Of a stretch of DNA of 8,195 bases, positions 7,028 to 8,195 are shown one piece after another (position 1 is the stretch's first letter; the number at the start of each line of letters is the position of its first letter). The stretch comes from an uncultured Rhodobacterales bacterium (GTDB taxonomy: Bacteria > Pseudomonadota > Alphaproteobacteria > Rhodobacterales > Rhodobacteraceae). The stretch covers positions 1-8,195 of the forward strand of contig CALCGO010000110.1 in assembly GCA_937901055.1 (NCBI GenBank). The letters are read 5' to 3'. Under the pieces are notes generated by a model, which ran no database searches, was not told the DNA's origin, and saw only the letters and a program-made list of their open reading frames with translations. The position numbers and the translations under genes are program-made.

Positions 7028-7990
7028 TCATGTCATCTTAACGGGATAAGCCGCATCCAAAGCGCGTAGGTTTGGTGGGTTGCAACCGGCGTGCTCGCAG
7101 TTCAAAGCGGCGGCGCAACTGGAGCGCTTGAGCAACAGTTCAACGTCACTTTCGGACATAGCTTGCAGCGCAGCCGCACTTAATCTGCCGGTCTGGAACA
7201 AGGACGAGATCAGGGTTGCCATAAATGTATCTCCGGCACCAACTGTGTCTACCAACCCGTCAACAGGGGCCGGCTTTATGATGATAGTTCTGTTGCCGAA
7301 AATTGCAAAAGCGCCATCCGCCCCAAGCGTCACTACGACCAGATTTGCGCTCGAATTTTGTTTCAGCTTCTCGGCAGCGGTAAACAAAGACTCACCCGGA
7401 TATATCCACTCCAGATCTTCGTCACTTAGCTTCAGTAAATCCGTATTTTGCAAAAGCCGCATTAGACGGCTCAAAAAGCCTTCGCGATCATGAATGAAGG
7501 CCGGACGAATGTTGGGATCCAGCGATGTAAACAGTCCAGCCGTTTTCATCTCTACGTAAAAATCAGCCCAAGCGTCGGCGTCGCCGCCGTGTGTAATCGC
7601 CAGCGAACCAAGTTGAAAAGCAGTAGCAACGCCTTTTGGTAATTGCGCTCGCAAACCATCCAGAGTGACGATACGTTCGGCCGTGTTTTCACGATAGAAT
7701 TGATAGCTCGGTGAGCCGGAAACCAAAGACACAACCGCCAATGACGTCGGTTCCGTGCGTCGCGGAGCTAATAACTCGACACCTTCCTTTTTCAGGTCGT
7801 CTGCTAGTAAATCGCCCATTGTGTCAGATGAGATGGGCGTCAAGTATCCAACGGACATACCCTGCCTTGCCAATGCTTTGGTCGTGTTGAAAGGCGACCC
7901 ACCAACATTCGCGCGGTAAAGAGGCGCTCCGCCGTCGTCGTTTTTAACCTGAATGAAATCGATTAGATTTTCGCCGCCGACCAGAATCAT
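7028..7990 (-). CDS. PfkB-family carbohydrate kinase, probable fructokinase
   Basis: This cytoplasmic kinase transfers phosphate from ATP to a sugar, most likely fructose to fructose 6-phosphate. It has 320 residues, normal for the family. The N-terminus MILVGGENLIDF is followed by the glycine-rich substrate-binding motif NVGGSPFN (28-35). DPNIRP (158-163) and the catalytic motif DTVGAGDTF, with the base D254, come later. GENLIDF, NVGGSPFNT and DPNIRP are the forms seen in bacterial fructokinases (ScrK/MtlZ type); other PfkB kinases such as KDG kinase or ribokinase are less likely. The frame also has an ATG at 8039-8041, but ATG 7990 has GGAG seven bases upstream and begins exactly at the family N-terminus. 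The gene converges on the sugar-ATPase remnant across a shared terminator. It could process fructose from sucrose cleaved by AglA, or from a polyol pathway once served by the broken transporter. Confidence 0.88.
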   Translation of the reverse strand: MILVGGENLIDFIQVKNDDGGAPLYRANVGGSPFNTTKALARQGMSVGYLTPISSDTMGDLLADDLKKEGVELLAPRRTEPTSLAVVSLVSGSPSYQFYRENTAERIVTLDGLRAQLPKGVATAFQLGSLAITHGGDADAWADFYVEMKTAGLFTSLDPNIRPAFIHDREGFLSRLMRLLQNTDLLKLSDEDLEWIYPGESLFTAAEKLKQNSSANLVVVTLGADGAFAIFGNRTIIIKPAPVDGLVDTVGAGDTFMATLISSLFQTGRLSAAALQAMSESDVELLLKRSSCAAALNCEHAGCNPPNLRALDAAYPVKMT

Positions 7991-7997
7991 CAAATGT

Positions 7998-8002
7998 CTC
8001 CA
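7998..8002 (-). promoter_or_regulatory. Ribosome binding site of the sugar kinase
   Basis: On the minus strand, GGAGA ends about six bases before the ATG at 7990-7988. This good Shine-Dalgarno match sets the start and argues against the longer frame that begins at 8041. Confidence 0.7.
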
Positions 8003-8027
8003 ATATCTTTTATGGGGACGGTCGGGC

Positions 8028-8038
8028 CAAACCGTTTG
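8028..8038. promoter_or_regulatory. Putative LacI-family operator upstream of the sugar kinase
   Basis: The minus strand reads CAAAC-G-GTTTG, with perfect five-base arms around one central base, inside TTGCAAACGGTTTGG. LacI-family sugar regulators, including those of alphaproteobacterial sugar operons, often bind palindromes such as GCAAACGTTTGC. The site is 38 bases upstream of the kinase start, a place where it could block a promoter. No regulator gene is in the window, so the binding protein is unknown. Confidence 0.4.
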
Positions 8039-8088
8039 CAATTATTTAACAGGTCTTACAGTCAGGAGGAAAGCATATTTTAAGCGAG

Positions 8089-8195
8089 TTATCCAAATAC
8101 TTTGGAACCAAATTGTGATGAAACTACGCGAGAGCCGTCCTGCATGTGATGTAGAAGTTTCCAGCAAATCTCCAGAGCCCTATAGGCCCCATACC
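8089..8195 (-). CDS. C-terminal end of an unidentified protein (continues past the window edge)
   Basis: One minus-strand frame is open from the edge (first full codon 8193-8191) for 34 codons to the TAA at 8089-8091. The segment begins YGAYRALEICWKLLHHMQDG and ends GSKVFG. It has an amphipathic helix followed by a Gly turn and a short tail, resembling the C-termini of Gfo/Idh/MocA-type sugar oxidoreductases, but this resemblance is weak and I do not claim the family. It lies 98 bases upstream of the kinase on the same strand, so the two could share an operon, although the palindrome at 8028-8038 suggests the kinase has its own control. The two other minus-strand frames have stops close to the edge, which slightly favours this one. 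Confidence 0.4.
   Translation of the reverse strand, partial: YGAYRALEICWKLLHHMQDGSRVVSSQFGSKVFG

Noticed and set aside
7991..8041. A 17-residue N-terminal extension of the kinase from the upstream ATG
   Set aside because: The extension is not family-like, covers the palindrome and the ribosome binding site, and the ATG at 7990 has a good GGAG in front.
1..8195. CRISPR arrays, tRNA or rRNA genes, insertion sequences, toxin-antitoxin or defence genes
   Set aside because: No regularly spaced repeats, cloverleaf-like segments, transposase motifs or small paired genes were seen on either strand.

Overview
The window looks like a chromosomal piece of an alphaproteobacterium, most likely of the Rhodobacteraceae/Roseobacter group. 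The proteins closely match the Rhizobium/Rhodobacter-type alpha-glucoside uptake operon (aglEFGAK), the gene order is the one known from that group, and base composition looks near 50% GC by eye. No database search was possible; family calls rest on recognised motifs and remembered family sequences.

Left part (1-6196, plus strand): a tightly packed agl operon. It holds aglE (periplasmic alpha-glucoside binding protein, 5' end outside the window), aglF and aglG (inner-membrane permeases), aglA (cytoplasmic GH13 alpha-glucosidase) and aglK (ATPase). The only real gap is between aglE and aglF. It carries a strong hairpin of the kind that often separates an abundant binding protein from its permeases. 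The other genes are 2-9 bases apart or overlap by 8 bases. Together they would import sucrose, maltose, trehalose or similar disaccharides and split them inside the cell. A short hairpin plus T-run after aglK probably ends the operon.

Middle part (6237-7011): a scar. The C-terminal part of a YejF-type oligopeptide ABC ATPase (minus strand) is joined head to head to the C-terminal part of a UgpC/MalK-type sugar ABC ATPase (plus strand). Both lose their 5' portions, including Walker A, at the same point near 6590-6600. Both 3' ends are intact. One deletion between a leftward yejF and a rightward sugar transporter operon explains this; so would an assembly or amplification chimera.

Right part (7012-8195): a near-perfect 11-bp hairpin serves as a shared terminator between the sugar-ATPase remnant and a convergent PfkB-family sugar kinase, probably a fructokinase. 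The kinase has a clear ribosome binding site and a LacI-type palindrome upstream. At the edge, a minus-strand reading frame ends and is probably the C-terminus of the next gene upstream of the kinase. If the kinase is a fructokinase, it would complement sucrose hydrolysis by AglA, which releases fructose.

I found no new biological system here. The most unusual feature is the double-truncation junction.
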